Positions 8,194 to 18,402 are shown, counted from the first letter of the stretch. The stretch: 41,898 nt of DNA from Xanthomonas sp. GPE 39 (GCF_000963005.1 NZ_JZHZ01000007.1:3294017-3335914); one strand, 5' to 3'. Notes: a model not told the origin generated them from the sequence alone. Made by a program: numbers and translations.

Positions 8194-8751
8194 TCAGCGT
8201 GTCGGGAACGGTGCGAATTGGCCGCGTTGCAGTTTGGCCACATCGTTACCCTGCGCGTCCTTGGCCTGTAGGTCGGCACCCTTGGCGGCGAGTTCCTTCA
8301 GCACCTCGGTGCGCTGGAACAACGCCGCGTACATCGCCGCGGTCTGGCCAGCGTTGTTGCGCTGGTCGGGCGCACAGTCGGCTTGCATCAGGCGCTTGGC
8401 AATCGTCAGTTCGCCCTTGAAGATCGCGCCCATCAGTGCGGTGTTGCCGCGCTTGTCCTGTGCGCACGGGTCGGCACCAGCGCGCAGCAACTGTTCCACC
8501 GCCGCCTGATGGCCGTGGTAGGCGGCCAGAATCAGCGCGGTATACCCCTTGTCGTCGCGGGTATTGAGGTCGTAGTGGGCATGGATGAATTCGGCCAGCA
8601 TGTCCTGGCGGCCTTCGCGTGCGGCATCGAAGAAATAATCACGCAGTTGCGCCTGGATCTTGGCGGGATCCTTCGACACAGGCGCAGCAGGTGCGGCGGT
8701 GGCGGTTGCCACAGCGATCATGCTGGCGAGAAACACAGCAAAACGGCGCAT
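8194..8751 (-). CDS. ankB: Exported ankyrin-repeat protein, catalase partner
   Basis: 185 residues. A signal peptide occupies about 1-20 (hydrophobic core, then ATAAPA). Several ankyrin repeats follow, recognisable by G-TALxxA patterns such as GYTALILAA and GNTALMGA between about 65 and 170. The ATG has a GGAGA ribosome site at good spacing. It lies 72 bp downstream of a periplasmic catalase on the same strand. This is the arrangement of Pseudomonas katB-ankB, where the ankyrin protein is needed for full catalase activity. The same role in the periplasm is inferred here. It probably shares the catalase transcript. Confidence 0.85.
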   Translation of the reverse strand: MRRFAVFLASMIAVATATAAPAAPVSKDPAKIQAQLRDYFFDAAREGRQDMLAEFIHAHYDLNTRDDKGYTALILAAYHGHQAAVEQLLRAGADPCAQDKRGNTALMGAIFKGELTIAKRLMQADCAPDQRNNAGQTAAMYAALFQRTEVLKELAAKGADLQAKDAQGNDVAKLQRGQFAPFPTR

Positions 8752-8823
8752 CTTCGTTCTCCATCTCGATGAAAATACGCAGCGCGCAGACCAGCAGGCC
8801 CCGCCGCGCTGCGTGGTGAATGC

Positions 8824-10347
8824 TCAGTCCTGCAACTGCGCGGCCAACTGCTTGACCCGCGCCAGGTCGCCCTTGGCAACACGCGCCACTCCCGTGCCAT
8901 AGGCCGGATCGGCCTTGTACAGGAACGACAGCATGATGTGCTTGCTGGCATCGTCGGTTCCGGCCAGCGATTCGCCGAAGCTCTGGATCAGATCCTGTTG
9001 CTCTTTCTTGCTATAGCTGCGGAACAGGTCGCCGGCCTGCTTGAAATTCTGTTCGCGGGTGATCTTGGCCTGTTGTGTCGTGCCGGAGAGCGGCAGTTGG
9101 CTGTAGCGGGCATTGGGATCCTGCGGGCGCGGAGCGAGCCGGCTCGGCTCGTAGTTCACAGCGCCGACGGTGCTGCCGCCGTTCATCGCGCCATCCTGAT
9201 TGCCGTTGTTCACCGGCACGCGCGGCCGGTTCACCGGCAGGCTCAAACCATTGGTGCCGATCCGGTACAACTGGGTATCGGCATAGGAAAACAAGCGCCC
9301 TTGTAGCAACCGATCTTCAGAAGGTTCGATGCCGGGCACCAGATTGGCCGGCGCCATCGCAACCTGCTCGGTTTCCTGGAAGAAATTCTCCACGTTCTTG
9401 TTCAAGACCAACTGGCCGATCTTGCGCTCGGGCACACCGGGCCAGATCTTGGTCGCATCCAGCGGGTCGAAATCAAAATTAGCCAAGTCTTCCGGCTTGA
9501 GCACCTGGATGTACAGATCCCACTTTGGATAATCGCCATGTGCAATCGCGTTCACCAGATCGTGAGTCAAATGGCTGTAGTCCTTGCCCTGCATCGCGAC
9601 GACCTGCTTGGGATCGAGATTGCGGATGCCCTGCAGCGATTTCCAATGGAACTTGACGTAATGCACCTGGCCTTGTGCATTGACAAGTTTGTAGGCATGC
9701 ACGCTGTTGCCATCCATGAAACGGTAACCGGCAGGCGTGCCTTCGTTGGAGTACAGCAGGGTCAGCGTGCGCGTGGCCTCGGGCACGTGCGAGAAGAAAT
9801 CGAAACGGCGCGCGTCGTCGTCAAGATTGGTACGCGGATCGGGTTTGAATGCATGCACCATGTCCGGGAACTTGATCGCATCACGGATGAAAAATGTCGG
9901 GAAATTGTTCCCGACCAGGTCCCAGTTACCCTCGCGGGTGTAGAACTTGGTAGCAAAACCGTGCGGATCGCGCATGGTTTCCGGCGAATGATTGCCATGC
10001 ACCACCGAGGAGAAACGCACGAACACGGGGGTGATTTCGCCCGGTACGAATACCTTGGCCTTGCTCAGATCGGAAATATCGGCTGTGGCGGTGAAAACGC
10101 CATGCGCGCCGGTGCCGCGCGGATGCACCACGCGTTCGGGGATGCGCTCGCGGTCGAAGCGCTGCAACTTTTGAATCAATTGCACATCTTGTAGCAGGGT
10201 CGGGCCATTGGGACCGGCGGTCTGCGAATTCTGGTTGTCACCCACCGGGGCGCCGTTGTCGCGGGTGAGCGTGGACTGCGCGGCTCCCATCGGAACGATC
10301 AGGAACTGCGACAGCAGGACGAATATCAGCAAATGGAAAGTGCGCAT
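8824..10347 (-). CDS. katB: Periplasmic heme catalase
   Basis: 507 residues from the ATG at 10347. The frame extends upstream, but that part lacks catalase sequence. Residues 1-23 are a signal peptide ending near MGAAQ, so the enzyme should be exported. It breaks hydrogen peroxide into water and oxygen. Clade-typical catalase features are present: the active His75 in RVVHPRGTG, Asn148 in GNNFP, and the proximal heme ligand Tyr355 in RLFSYADTQ. The length fits small-subunit monofunctional catalases. The ankyrin-repeat protein follows 72 bp downstream. Peroxide control by OxyR is expected from relatives, but I can show only a weak site-like sequence upstream. Confidence 0.95.
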   Translation of the reverse strand: MRTFHLLIFVLLSQFLIVPMGAAQSTLTRDNGAPVGDNQNSQTAGPNGPTLLQDVQLIQKLQRFDRERIPERVVHPRGTGAHGVFTATADISDLSKAKVFVPGEITPVFVRFSSVVHGNHSPETMRDPHGFATKFYTREGNWDLVGNNFPTFFIRDAIKFPDMVHAFKPDPRTNLDDDARRFDFFSHVPEATRTLTLLYSNEGTPAGYRFMDGNSVHAYKLVNAQGQVHYVKFHWKSLQGIRNLDPKQVVAMQGKDYSHLTHDLVNAIAHGDYPKWDLYIQVLKPEDLANFDFDPLDATKIWPGVPERKIGQLVLNKNVENFFQETEQVAMAPANLVPGIEPSEDRLLQGRLFSYADTQLYRIGTNGLSLPVNRPRVPVNNGNQDGAMNGGSTVGAVNYEPSRLAPRPQDPNARYSQLPLSGTTQQAKITREQNFKQAGDLFRSYSKKEQQDLIQSFGESLAGTDDASKHIMLSFLYKADPAYGTGVARVAKGDLARVKQLAAQLQD

Positions 10348-10738
10348 CGCATCGGCTCGCGTTGAGGGAACTGCAGCATCCCAACGCCATCGCATGCAGA
10401 GAATTCGTTCGTTGCAATCGCTGCTATCGATACGTTCAATCCATACGCCACAACGTGATGAAAATCCTCCTTGAAATGCGTCATGCGCCGTGGATTGCAG
10501 CAAAAATCGCTCCATGACGACCGCTGCGGCGACACGCATTGACATCAAAATGTAGACGCCGCGGCGCCACCTACCGCACGGTCAAACAATTCCGGACAAC
10601 TCGAACAACCGTGCGCGCAGCGGCAACACACTCGGCTGCAACACCGGATGTCGATTCGATCTGGTGCCGGAAGCTGTCGCCACATTCCTGCCGACCTGCC
10701 GACGCTACCTGGAGCCGCCACCGATGCCGGTCCCAGCG
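10348..10738 (-). promoter_or_regulatory. 391-bp gap upstream of katB, holding its promoter
   Basis: This gap separates the end of the DinG-like gene from the katB start. It holds no supported gene. Around 10415-10445 there are loosely symmetric ATCG/CGAT and GATAG elements that could be an OxyR-type site, but they match the consensus poorly and no strong -10 box stands out. Confidence 0.25.
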
Positions 10739-12871
10739 TTATCTGCCGATCACCCGCTTGAATGGCGGCAGTGCATCGATGATGCGTTTGCCATAGCGTT
10801 TGGTCAGTAGCCGCGAATCGAGAATGATGACGCGACCATGGTCGCTGGAGGTGCGGATCAGGCGGCCGGCGAACTGGGTGAGAGTGCGCAGCGCATGCGG
10901 CACCGCGATCAGGTTGAAGGCGTTCAGACCACGGCTCTCGAACCATTCACCGAGGGTGGCGGTTTGCGGATCGGTCGGCACGGCGAACGGCACCTGAGTG
11001 ATGACCACGGTGGTGCACGCTTCGCCAGGCAGGTCCAGGCCCTCGCCGAAGGAATGCAGCCCGAACAGCACCGACCCTTCGCCGGCACCGATGCGACGCA
11101 GGTGCTCGGCAATCATCTGCGATTTGGAGCCGTCGCCCTGCACCAGCACGCGATTGCGCTGGGCGATGGGCAACAGGTCGGCGACCTTGAGCATCTTCCA
11201 GCGCGAGGTGAACAACACGATGGAGCCTTTACCCCAATCCAATTCACGCACCAGGTAGCGCGCCACTTCGCGTGGATGGCCATCGCGATCGTCCGGTGCC
11301 ACGGGAAACGCGGGTACGATCAATTCGGCCTGATTGGGCAAGTCGAACGGTGAGGACAGCGACACCATTTCGGCATGGTCGGGCAGGCCGTTATCGATCG
11401 CCAGGACCTGAAAATCCCCGCCGCCGGTGAGCGTGGCCGAGGTCAGTACCGCCGCATCCACTTCGCTCCACAACAGCGAGCGCAACACCTGCGCGGCCGA
11501 CACCGGCGAGCAATGACAAATCAGGTCGGCATCGCGCGAGGCGGTGATCCAGCGCGCCATCGGCGGCTGGCCTTCCTGGTCCTCGCGGCGCCAGCCCAGC
11601 CATAACGCGTACTGCTGTTCGACCATCTCCAGGGCCATGCCCAGATTCCGCTGCAGGCGCTCCTTGGCCGTGTCCTCTTGCTTGGACTTGACCGCCATCT
11701 GGTGCGCGGCCTGCACCCAGTTCAACAACGCGGCGGTGTCCTGCGCCTGCGCGTCGATCAGCGGCATCCACTCCTGCGGCAGGCGTCCGTTGGGCGCACG
11801 CCACATCGGCGTGTCTTCGCCAGGCTCCGGCACCCACACGCGTTCGATCTCGGCACGGAACGCCTTCAGCCCCTTGACCACGTGCGCCGCCAGCTCGATC
11901 GCCTCATTCGGCAACTGCTTGCCAATGGTGTCCTTGTCGGCAAGCCGATACGCCGCGGCGATCAACGCCTGCAAACGCCCGGTGCGCTGCGCCATCTCGT
12001 CCAGCGGCAGACTGGCGGCCCCTTGATCGATGGCGACACTGCCGATGTGATGGCCTTCGTCCAACACCAACAACATATCCGACGGCGGCGCGATCAACGG
12101 CTGACCATTGTCGCTGTCACCCAGCGCCAGCGCCGACAACAACAGCGCATGGTTGGTTACCACAATCTGCGCGTCGCGTACCTCGCTGCGCGCCTTCAGC
12201 ACCGGGCACTGCGCCGCGAACGAACAACGGCGTCCGGCACAGCCGGCCGCATTGGTGGTGATGCGCGCGCGTAACGCGGGCGCAATCGGCTCCGGCACAG
12301 CATCCAGATCGCCATTCCAGGTTCTCTCGGCATAAGCCTTCGCCAGCGCGCGTGCCTGTTCGGCCTCGGCTGGACTGGGCGGGCGGTCGTACAGCGGTGC
12401 CTGGTCCTCGAACATGCTGTCCTGCGCCACCTCGCCGTGCAGCTCGGCCACATTGCGCGGGCACAGGTAGCGGGTGCGCCCCTTGGCCAAGGCCACCGTG
12501 GCCTCCAGGCCGGTGGCCTTGAGGAACGCCGGGATGTCGCGCTCCACCAACTGCGCCTGCAGGGCCACCGTGCCGGTACTGATGACCAGTTTCTTCTTGC
12601 TCGCCAGCGCGATTGGCACGCCGGCGGTCAGGTAGCCCAAGCTCTTGCCGACGCCGGTGGGTGCCTCGGCCACGCCCACGCCACCAGAGGTCCCCAGCGC
12701 GCGCGATACCACGCCGATCATCTGACTCTGCGCACGGCGCACGCGGAATCCGGGCGTATTGGCCTGCAGCTTGGCGTAGGCATCGCGGATGGCCAGCTTG
12801 ACCGGCTCGGTGAGCTGACGCGGGGATGGCACAGGCGCGCGCGGTGCCGACGGCGCAGGTGTATCGGTCAT
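10739..12871 (-). CDS. dinG: DinG-family Fe-S DNA helicase
   Basis: 710 residues from the ATG at 12871; upstream codons in the same frame overlap aroE and look non-coding. The Walker A motif APTGVGKS is at 70-77 and the DEGH box at 271-274. Four cysteines, C137, C211, C216 and C222, sit between the first helicase motifs at the spacing of the 4Fe-4S cluster of XPD/DinG helicases. The C-terminal part has QFAGRLIR, a motif VI. The family unwinds DNA 5' to 3', including D-loops and RNA-DNA hybrids, in repair and replication. The start lies 22 bp after the aroE stop, so the two genes may be co-transcribed. YoaA is the close alternative within the family. Confidence 0.88.
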   Translation of the reverse strand: MTDTPAPSAPRAPVPSPRQLTEPVKLAIRDAYAKLQANTPGFRVRRAQSQMIGVVSRALGTSGGVGVAEAPTGVGKSLGYLTAGVPIALASKKKLVISTGTVALQAQLVERDIPAFLKATGLEATVALAKGRTRYLCPRNVAELHGEVAQDSMFEDQAPLYDRPPSPAEAEQARALAKAYAERTWNGDLDAVPEPIAPALRARITTNAAGCAGRRCSFAAQCPVLKARSEVRDAQIVVTNHALLLSALALGDSDNGQPLIAPPSDMLLVLDEGHHIGSVAIDQGAASLPLDEMAQRTGRLQALIAAAYRLADKDTIGKQLPNEAIELAAHVVKGLKAFRAEIERVWVPEPGEDTPMWRAPNGRLPQEWMPLIDAQAQDTAALLNWVQAAHQMAVKSKQEDTAKERLQRNLGMALEMVEQQYALWLGWRREDQEGQPPMARWITASRDADLICHCSPVSAAQVLRSLLWSEVDAAVLTSATLTGGGDFQVLAIDNGLPDHAEMVSLSSPFDLPNQAELIVPAFPVAPDDRDGHPREVARYLVRELDWGKGSIVLFTSRWKMLKVADLLPIAQRNRVLVQGDGSKSQMIAEHLRRIGAGEGSVLFGLHSFGEGLDLPGEACTTVVITQVPFAVPTDPQTATLGEWFESRGLNAFNLIAVPHALRTLTQFAGRLIRTSSDHGRVIILDSRLLTKRYGKRIIDALPPFKRVIGR

Positions 12872-12893
12872 CGCCGTCGCAGCAACAAAACGC

Positions 12894-13742
12894 TCAATTG
12901 GCACTGACCAGCACGGCTTCGCGTTCGCGCAGCGCGGCATACACCGGATCGGTCTGCGGACGCACGCCATGCCAGCCCGCGAAACTCTCCGCCGCCTGTT
13001 CCACCAACATGCCCAGGCCATCCACGGTATCGCGGCACTGTGCCGCGCGCGCCCAGGCCAGAAACGGAATGGCGACTTCGCCGTAGTTTAAATCCACCGC
13101 CAGGGTCATGCTGTTGACCAACGACAACGGCAGGGTGAATCCCACCGTCGGATCGCGACCGATGGTGGTGGCATTGAGGATCAATTCAAAATCGCCCAGC
13201 TCGCGCAGGTCGTCCCAATAGCGCGAGGTCGCGCGGGCCGGCTCGCCCAGCGCATCGATCAGGGCGTCGGCGCGTTCTGGCGAGCGGTTGACCACCACCA
13301 ATCGCTGCACCCCGGCCTCCAGCAGCGCAGGCGCCACGCCGCGCGCGGCACCGCCGGCGCCGATCAACAGGGCACGGCGGCCACGCAGGTCCAGACCGTG
13401 CCGCCCGGTCAGGTCGCGGACCAGACCAGCGCCATCGGTGTTGTCGCCGTGCCATTGCCCATCCCGGTAACTGAGCGTGTTGACCGCACCGGCACGTTGC
13501 GCACGCTCGCTGCGAACGGCGCTGATCGCGAACGCGGCTTCCTTCAGCGGCACGGTCACGTTGGCACCGACTCCCCCCTCGGCGAGGAACGCGGCCAGCG
13601 CCGACGCGAACCCTTCCAGAGAAGCGTCGAGCGCCTCGTACTGCATGGCGATGCCGGTCTGCTTGGCGAACGCGGCGTGGATACGTGGCGACAGCGAGTG
13701 GGCGACAGGGTGACCGAACACGGCAAAGCGGGAGTTGGACAT
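12894..13742 (-). CDS. aroE: Shikimate dehydrogenase
   Basis: 282 residues from the ATG at 13742. It reduces 3-dehydroshikimate with NADPH in aromatic amino acid synthesis in the cytoplasm. Visible features are the substrate loop [10 protein letters not shown] (10-19), catalytic Lys67 in NVTVPLKE, Asp103 in GDNTDG, and the NADP loop GAGGAARG (128-135). The usual NATSxG motif reads NATTIG, a conservative change. The dinG-like gene follows after 22 bp. The beta-propeller gene at 13795 starts divergently 52 bp away, so their promoters share a short interval. Confidence 0.95.
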   Translation of the reverse strand: MSNSRFAVFGHPVAHSLSPRIHAAFAKQTGIAMQYEALDASLEGFASALAAFLAEGGVGANVTVPLKEAAFAISAVRSERAQRAGAVNTLSYRDGQWHGDNTDGAGLVRDLTGRHGLDLRGRRALLIGAGGAARGVAPALLEAGVQRLVVVNRSPERADALIDALGEPARATSRYWDDLRELGDFELILNATTIGRDPTVGFTLPLSLVNSMTLAVDLNYGEVAIPFLAWARAAQCRDTVDGLGMLVEQAAESFAGWHGVRPQTDPVYAALREREAVLVSAN

Positions 13743-13794
13743 GGAACGCTCGTTGGTTGTTTTAGACTGGAGGCGACATTTCACGGAATTGCAC

Positions 13795-14694
13795 ATGCGA
13801 ACCCATGCTTTGCCGCTCGCGCTGGTGGCGAGTTTACTCTGCGCACCGTCGGCGTTCGCGCTTTCCGAATTCGGCATGGAAGGCATGGGCGTGGTCTCCA
13901 CCGTCGCCGAGGAGACCCGCGCCAGCGTCGCGGCGGATGGCCAGCACATCGTCTGGGCCAGCCCTGACCGTGCCGGCGGCCCTGGCGGCGGCGATCTCTG
14001 GCAGGCCGTGCTGCGCGACGGTCGCTGGAGCGAACCACAGCCACTGCCGCCACCGGTGAATTCGACCAGCGCCGAGACCGATCCATTTTTCAGCGCCGAC
14101 GGGCGATGGCTGTATTTCGCCTCCGAGCGTCCCGGTGGATATGGCGGCAGCGATCTGTATCGCGCGCCGGTGCTGGCCGACGGCCGCTATGGTGCCCCGC
14201 AAAATCTGGGGCCGGCAGTGAATTCGCGCGGCGACGAACGCGCACCGACGCTCTCGCTGGACGGAACGCAGCTATTGTTCGCCAGCACAGGGCACGGCGG
14301 TGCAGGCGGCCTGGATCTGTTCGTCGCAGGCCTGGACGGCCAGACGTTCGCGCAACCGCACGCGCTGGCCGGGGTCAACAGCGCCGACGACGAGACTGAT
14401 GCAGCCTGGCTGGGCGATGGCCGCGCGCTGCTGTTTACCCGCGCACGCGAGGGCCAGGGTAGCCAGGTGCTGCTCGCGCAATGCGCCGACGGACGCTATG
14501 TGTCACCGCAGCCCCTGGCGCTATCGTTCAACAGCGCCGATGGGCACACCGCTGGTGCCGTGCTGGACGCCTCCAAACCAGGCGAACTACTGCTGAGCGG
14601 CAGCGCGCGTGCGCCGAAGGCCGGCAAACGCGACGTGTATCGGATGAAAACCCCGCGTGCCAGCGGCAGCGGCGACTGCATGGCAACCCGTTGA
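13795..14694 (+). CDS. Secreted WD40-like (PD40) beta-propeller protein
   Basis: 299 residues. A signal peptide ends near SAFA (22). The rest consists of repeated blocks of the PD40/TolB type, with recurring patterns such as [24 protein letters not shown] and GGx[13 protein letters not shown]. These predict a periplasmic or outer-membrane-associated beta-propeller. No enzyme motif is seen. Related domains occur in TolB and in OmpA-linked envelope proteins, so binding of protein or wall components is possible. The ATG at 13795 is preferred over an upstream in-frame start because the signal peptide begins there. A hairpin follows the stop directly. Confidence 0.75.
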   Translation: MRTHALPLALVASLLCAPSAFALSEFGMEGMGVVSTVAEETRASVAADGQHIVWASPDRAGGPGGGDLWQAVLRDGRWSEPQPLPPPVNSTSAETDPFFSADGRWLYFASERPGGYGGSDLYRAPVLADGRYGAPQNLGPAVNSRGDERAPTLSLDGTQLLFASTGHGGAGGLDLFVAGLDGQTFAQPHALAGVNSADDETDAAWLGDGRALLFTRAREGQGSQVLLAQCADGRYVSPQPLALSFNSADGHTAGAVLDASKPGELLLSGSARAPKAGKRDVYRMKTPRASGSGDCMATR

Positions 14695-14697
14695 GCG

Positions 14698-14720
14698 GCG
14701 ATCGCGTCGTGGCCGATCGC
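14698..14720 (+). terminator. Hairpin after the beta-propeller gene
   Basis: GCGATCG (14698-14704) and CGATCGC (14714-14720) form a 7-bp stem with a 9-base loop, starting four bases after the stop. There is no clear T-run. It lies between two convergent genes. Confidence 0.35.
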
Positions 14721-14860
14721 TGAACGCCATCGCGCCTGGCCATGCCATCGGCATGCGAGGCAGCGATAGCCGGCTTGGCATCGCGCATCGCTGACGTGAT
14801 TGCATGCACAGCGGTTGGTCAAACCAGCAACACCACGCCAGCACGACCACGCCAGCCGGC

Positions 14861-17365
14861 TCAGTACACGTCGCGCCGATAGCGGCCAGCCGTGCTCAGC
14901 GCGTCGAGAGCGTCCTCGCCCAGGATCTCGTGCAAGGCGGCCTCCACGCCACACGCCATGCCGTCCAGACTGCCGCAGACATACACGGCGGCACCGCGCG
15001 CGATCCAGTCGCGCACCGCTCCGGCCGCCTCACGCAAGCGATCCTGCACATACTGCTTGCCCGCTTGGTCGCGCGAAAACACCAGGTCCAGACGTTGCAG
15101 ATGACCACTGGCCTGCCATGCCTGCAGCTCATCGGCAAACAACGCATCGTGCGCCGCATTGCGTTCGCCGAACAGCAACCAATGCCCATGCACACCGGCC
15201 TGGTCGGCCTCGCGCAACAAGCTGCGTAAGCCGGCGATGCCGGTACCGTTGCCGATCAACAGCATCGGCGTAGCGCCCTGGCGACGGAAACCGGGATTGG
15301 CGCGTATCCGTGCCCGCAGCGGCGCATTCGCCGGCGCATGCAGACACAACCAGCCCGACCCCAGGCCGACGCCACCGTCATCGCACAGATGCAGCCGCAC
15401 CACCAGGTGCAACACGCCATCGGCCAGGGTCGAGGCAATCGAATACTCGCGTAACGGCAACCGCGGCAGTGTCTGGAACCAATCCTGCAATGCCTGCGTC
15501 GGCGTCACCGGCGGCGACAGCTCACGATCGGCCAACGCCTGCCACAGCGGTCGCGATGTGCCGTCGGCCTGTACCAGCACGTCCGCGTCCAGCGCCTGTG
15601 CGGCGAGCCAGGTACGCACCGCATGCTCGGCATGGCAGGGCTGCACTTGCAGAATGTCGCCAGCCTGCCAGTGCGCTGACGCTGGTGGTGCCAGCGCAAT
15701 CCACCACAGCGGTGCCCCGGCACTGCCAGGATTGAGCAAGCGTCGCTCGATCAAGCGCCAGTCCAACGGTTCAGGCACCTGCAACGCCGGCGTCGCCATC
15801 GCCACACCGGTGAGATCGGATATCTGCCGCTGCCACTGCGCCAGTGCCTGCGGGTCGGCGCGATCCACCTCCAGCGTCGGGAACAATGCCTGTGCGCCCT
15901 GCGCGTCCAGCCACTGCTCCAGTTGCCGCGCGAATCCGCAGAACTGCGGGTAGTGGCGATCACCCAGCGCCAACACCGCGTAGCGCAACTCAGGCAGGGC
16001 CTGAACCTGGCGCAGCACGCGCTTGGCAAAGCCGCGCGCCGTATCCGGCGACTGACCATCGCCGAAGGTACTGACCACGAACAGCGCACGCTGCCGCGTG
16101 CGTAACTGCGCCGCATCCAACTGCGCCAACGTGAGCACCTGTACTCCCAGACCGGCGGCCTGCATGTGGCTCGCCGCCTCCCAGGCCAGGCGTTCGGCGA
16201 AACCGCTCTGACTGGCGAAACCCACCAACCAGTCACCGGAGCCGGTTGCCGACGGCACTGCCAGATCGCCGCGTATGCGGCGCAACGCGCGCTGTTTGCG
16301 GCGTCGGTCCAGGTACAACATCCAGCCGGTGATGCAGAACAGCATCATGCACAGGCTCGACAGCAGCATCGCCAACCGGCCCGGCAGGCCGAAGAAACTG
16401 CCGGTATGCAGCGCAAACATGCTGGTCAGCAGTTGTCGTCCCAGCGGTTGCTGCCGGTAGTCCTGGCGGCGCTCGATCAAACCACTGGACGGATCGATCT
16501 CTACGCTGTCATAGGCCCGGCTATGTGCCGGATCCGGTGGCAGGTAACGCGCGATCACCGGTTGCCCGCGACGGCTAGGCAGGCGCACGTCCAGATAGGT
16601 GCGATGCGCAGCCGGCAGCGTGTCCAGCGCGGCCTGCAACCGCACATAGTCGATCACGGGCGGCGAACCGCCGTCATCGCCCTCCTTGGACGCCGGATCG
16701 CCCCCCAGCATCGCCACCAGCCCCTGCCGGTACCAATCGTAGGACCAGTACAACCCGGTCGCCGCGGTCATCAGGTACAGCACCAGACACCAGGTGCCGG
16801 CCACCGAGTGCAGACTCCACAGGAAACTGCGCCCCTGCCGCGTCCACTCCACCACCCACCATGCGCGCCAGTTCCACCAACGCCGCGGCCAGCGCAGGTA
16901 CAGGCCGGACAGGCAAAAAAACAACAACGCGATGACGCAGGCCCCGGTGACGGCCTTGCCGCGCTCGCCAGCGGCCAAGCGTCGATGCAGGTTCTCCACG
17001 AACGCGAAGAAGCCGCTCAGACGCGGCGGTGCCACGACCGCGCCGGTGTAAGGATCAAAGTACATCCGTCCGCCCTGGTACCCAGGCAGGCGCAGGTTCG
17101 ACGGGCGCGTGCCGGTGGGATCGACCAGTAACCGGTTGGTCCGATGCGCGCCGTCCAGATCCAGCCGCCGCGCCAATTCCGACAACGGCAGCGGCTGTTC
17201 GCCGGCCGCATACCGCGCCGCCGTGGCAGCCAACGGCGGATTGACCAAGCGCACGATCTCATCCTCGAACGCGAGCGTTGCCCCACTCAGCCCCATGACC
17301 GATAGCACCACCCCGGCACTGATACCGAGCAGCCAATGCAACTGGAACAGCAACCTCTTGATCAC
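14861..17365 (-). CDS. PepSY-TM / flavodoxin / FNR-like membrane reductase
   Basis: About 834 residues from the GTG at 17365; upstream in-frame codons would run through the Fur box. The N-terminal half is a PepSY-associated membrane domain with helices near 9-30, 137-158, 187-210 and 330-352, and His residues suited to heme (for example LHWLLG, NLHRRL, LHSVAG, LHTGS). From about 378 a flavodoxin domain follows (FASQSGFAE), then an FAD/NAD(P) reductase part ending in YVCGSLDGM and a C-terminal Tyr. Together these resemble a cytoplasmic NADPH reductase fused to a transmembrane electron carrier. The likely role is reduction of ferric siderophores or ferric iron at the inner membrane. The Fur box 34 bases upstream of the start supports this. 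Confidence 0.82.
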   Translation of the reverse strand: MIKRLLFQLHWLLGISAGVVLSVMGLSGATLAFEDEIVRLVNPPLAATAARYAAGEQPLPLSELARRLDLDGAHRTNRLLVDPTGTRPSNLRLPGYQGGRMYFDPYTGAVVAPPRLSGFFAFVENLHRRLAAGERGKAVTGACVIALLFFCLSGLYLRWPRRWWNWRAWWVVEWTRQGRSFLWSLHSVAGTWCLVLYLMTAATGLYWSYDWYRQGLVAMLGGDPASKEGDDGGSPPVIDYVRLQAALDTLPAAHRTYLDVRLPSRRGQPVIARYLPPDPAHSRAYDSVEIDPSSGLIERRQDYRQQPLGRQLLTSMFALHTGSFFGLPGRLAMLLSSLCMMLFCITGWMLYLDRRRKQRALRRIRGDLAVPSATGSGDWLVGFASQSGFAERLAWEAASHMQAAGLGVQVLTLAQLDAAQLRTRQRALFVVSTFGDGQSPDTARGFAKRVLRQVQALPELRYAVLALGDRHYPQFCGFARQLEQWLDAQGAQALFPTLEVDRADPQALAQWQRQISDLTGVAMATPALQVPEPLDWRLIERRLLNPGSAGAPLWWIALAPPASAHWQAGDILQVQPCHAEHAVRTWLAAQALDADVLVQADGTSRPLWQALADRELSPPVTPTQALQDWFQTLPRLPLREYSIASTLADGVLHLVVRLHLCDDGGVGLGSGWLCLHAPANAPLRARIRANPGFRRQGATPMLLIGNGTGIAGLRSLLREADQAGVHGHWLLFGERNAAHDALFADELQAWQASGHLQRLDLVFSRDQAGKQYVQDRLREAAGAVRDWIARGAAVYVCGSLDGMACGVEAALHEILGEDALDALSTAGRYRRDVY

Positions 17366-17398
17366 GGCGCAAAGCGGAACGGAGAAAGATCGGGCATT

Positions 17399-17417
17399 GT
17401 AAATGAGAATGCTTATC
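17399..17417 (-). promoter_or_regulatory. Fur box upstream of the membrane reductase
   Basis: The 19-mer GTAAATGAGAATGCTTATC matches the classical Fur consensus (GATAATGATAATCATTATC) at 14 of 19 positions by eye. It lies 34 bases upstream of the proposed GTG start. Repression of the reductase by iron-loaded Fur is inferred. Confidence 0.7.
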
Positions 17418-17561
17418 GAGTTCGACAACTCATTTATGAATTTCGTCAGCAAACAATCGTGATGGAAAACTTTTGCGATCACATCAAACTGTCGCCAAAA
17501 CGTCACCCATCACGGTCATTTTCTTGCCCTCACTTCTTATGAAACGAAAGCGAGGTTGCGT

Positions 17562-18317
17562 ATGTCCGTTTCCCTGCGCAGTTGTGCTGTGTTGCTGGCG
17601 CTGTTCGCGGCGCATGCGGCGAACGCCGCCACCGGTTGCCCCGCGCTCTATGCCGACGGCCAGGCACCGACGGTGGACGCGTCGATCAGCGCACGCACTA
17701 CCGAGGTATGCCACACCGAGTATGTCCTGCTCGCCTCGGGCGTGACTAAGGGCCCGCTGTACTCGGCCGAGCACCTGACCGACCAACAAGTCGCCGGGGC
17801 CGAGAAGATCGGTCGAGTCGGTAGCTTCCACGACGAAACCGCCATCCCCGTCGCGGATCGCTCCAGGAGTTCGGACTACACCAATTCCGGCTACGACCGC
17901 GGCCACATGACGCCGGCGGGCGATGCCTCCACCATAAGCTCGGAAAAGGAAACGTTCTCGATGGCCAATGTGGTGCCGCAGAACCACGTGCTCAACACCG
18001 GCGAATGGGCGCGGATCGAAGAGCAGGTACGACAGATGGCCACGCAGCGCGGCGAAATCTACGTGGTGACCGGGCCCGTGTTCGACAGCGGCACCCACAG
18101 CGGCATCGGCAACGACAACGTGCAGGTACCGGACGCGGTGTGGAAAGCGGTCTACGTGCCGGACGTCGGCGCGGCCGCCTACCTGTGCGTGAACGACAGC
18201 AGCATCCAGTGCGAGGTGGTCTCGATCAACGACCTGATCGCCATGACCAAGCTGGATCCGTTCCCGTCGCTGAGTGCGAGCATGAAGGCCAATCCGATCA
18301 CACTGACCCTGCCGTGA
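17562..18317 (+). CDS. Secreted DNA/RNA non-specific endonuclease
   Basis: 251 residues from the ATG at 17562, which has a GCGAGG-type ribosome site six bases upstream; a TTG two codons earlier is less likely. A signal peptide ends near ANA (22). The beta-beta-alpha-Me nuclease signature is present as YDRGHMTPAGD with catalytic His115. Asn141 or Asn145 and Glu153 are the likely magnesium-site residues. The family (Serratia nuclease/NucA type) cuts single- and double-stranded DNA and RNA. Export points to nutrient scavenging or clearing extracellular DNA. No immunity gene is adjacent, which suits an extracellular enzyme. A strong stem-loop lies downstream, shared with the convergent hemB gene. 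Confidence 0.9.
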   Translation: MSVSLRSCAVLLALFAAHAANAATGCPALYADGQAPTVDASISARTTEVCHTEYVLLASGVTKGPLYSAEHLTDQQVAGAEKIGRVGSFHDETAIPVADRSRSSDYTNSGYDRGHMTPAGDASTISSEKETFSMANVVPQNHVLNTGEWARIEEQVRQMATQRGEIYVVTGPVFDSGTHSGIGNDNVQVPDAVWKAVYVPDVGAAAYLCVNDSSIQCEVVSINDLIAMTKLDPFPSLSASMKANPITLTLP

Positions 18318-18402
18318 TCGCGGTGACTGCGCAATCCACCGCCACAGCGCCGTGATCCAGACCAGCGCGCTGTCAGGTCAGCGCAGGCTAGCCCATCGCC
18401 GA

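Noticed and set aside
7632-8279. Minus-strand frame overlapping the SDR N-terminus and the ankyrin gene
   Set aside because: Arg/Pro-rich with no domain; it crosses two supported genes in other frames.
10415-10450. OxyR-like site upstream of the catalase gene
   Set aside because: Only scattered half-site matches; not enough to call a site, so it is mentioned only in the description of the gap.
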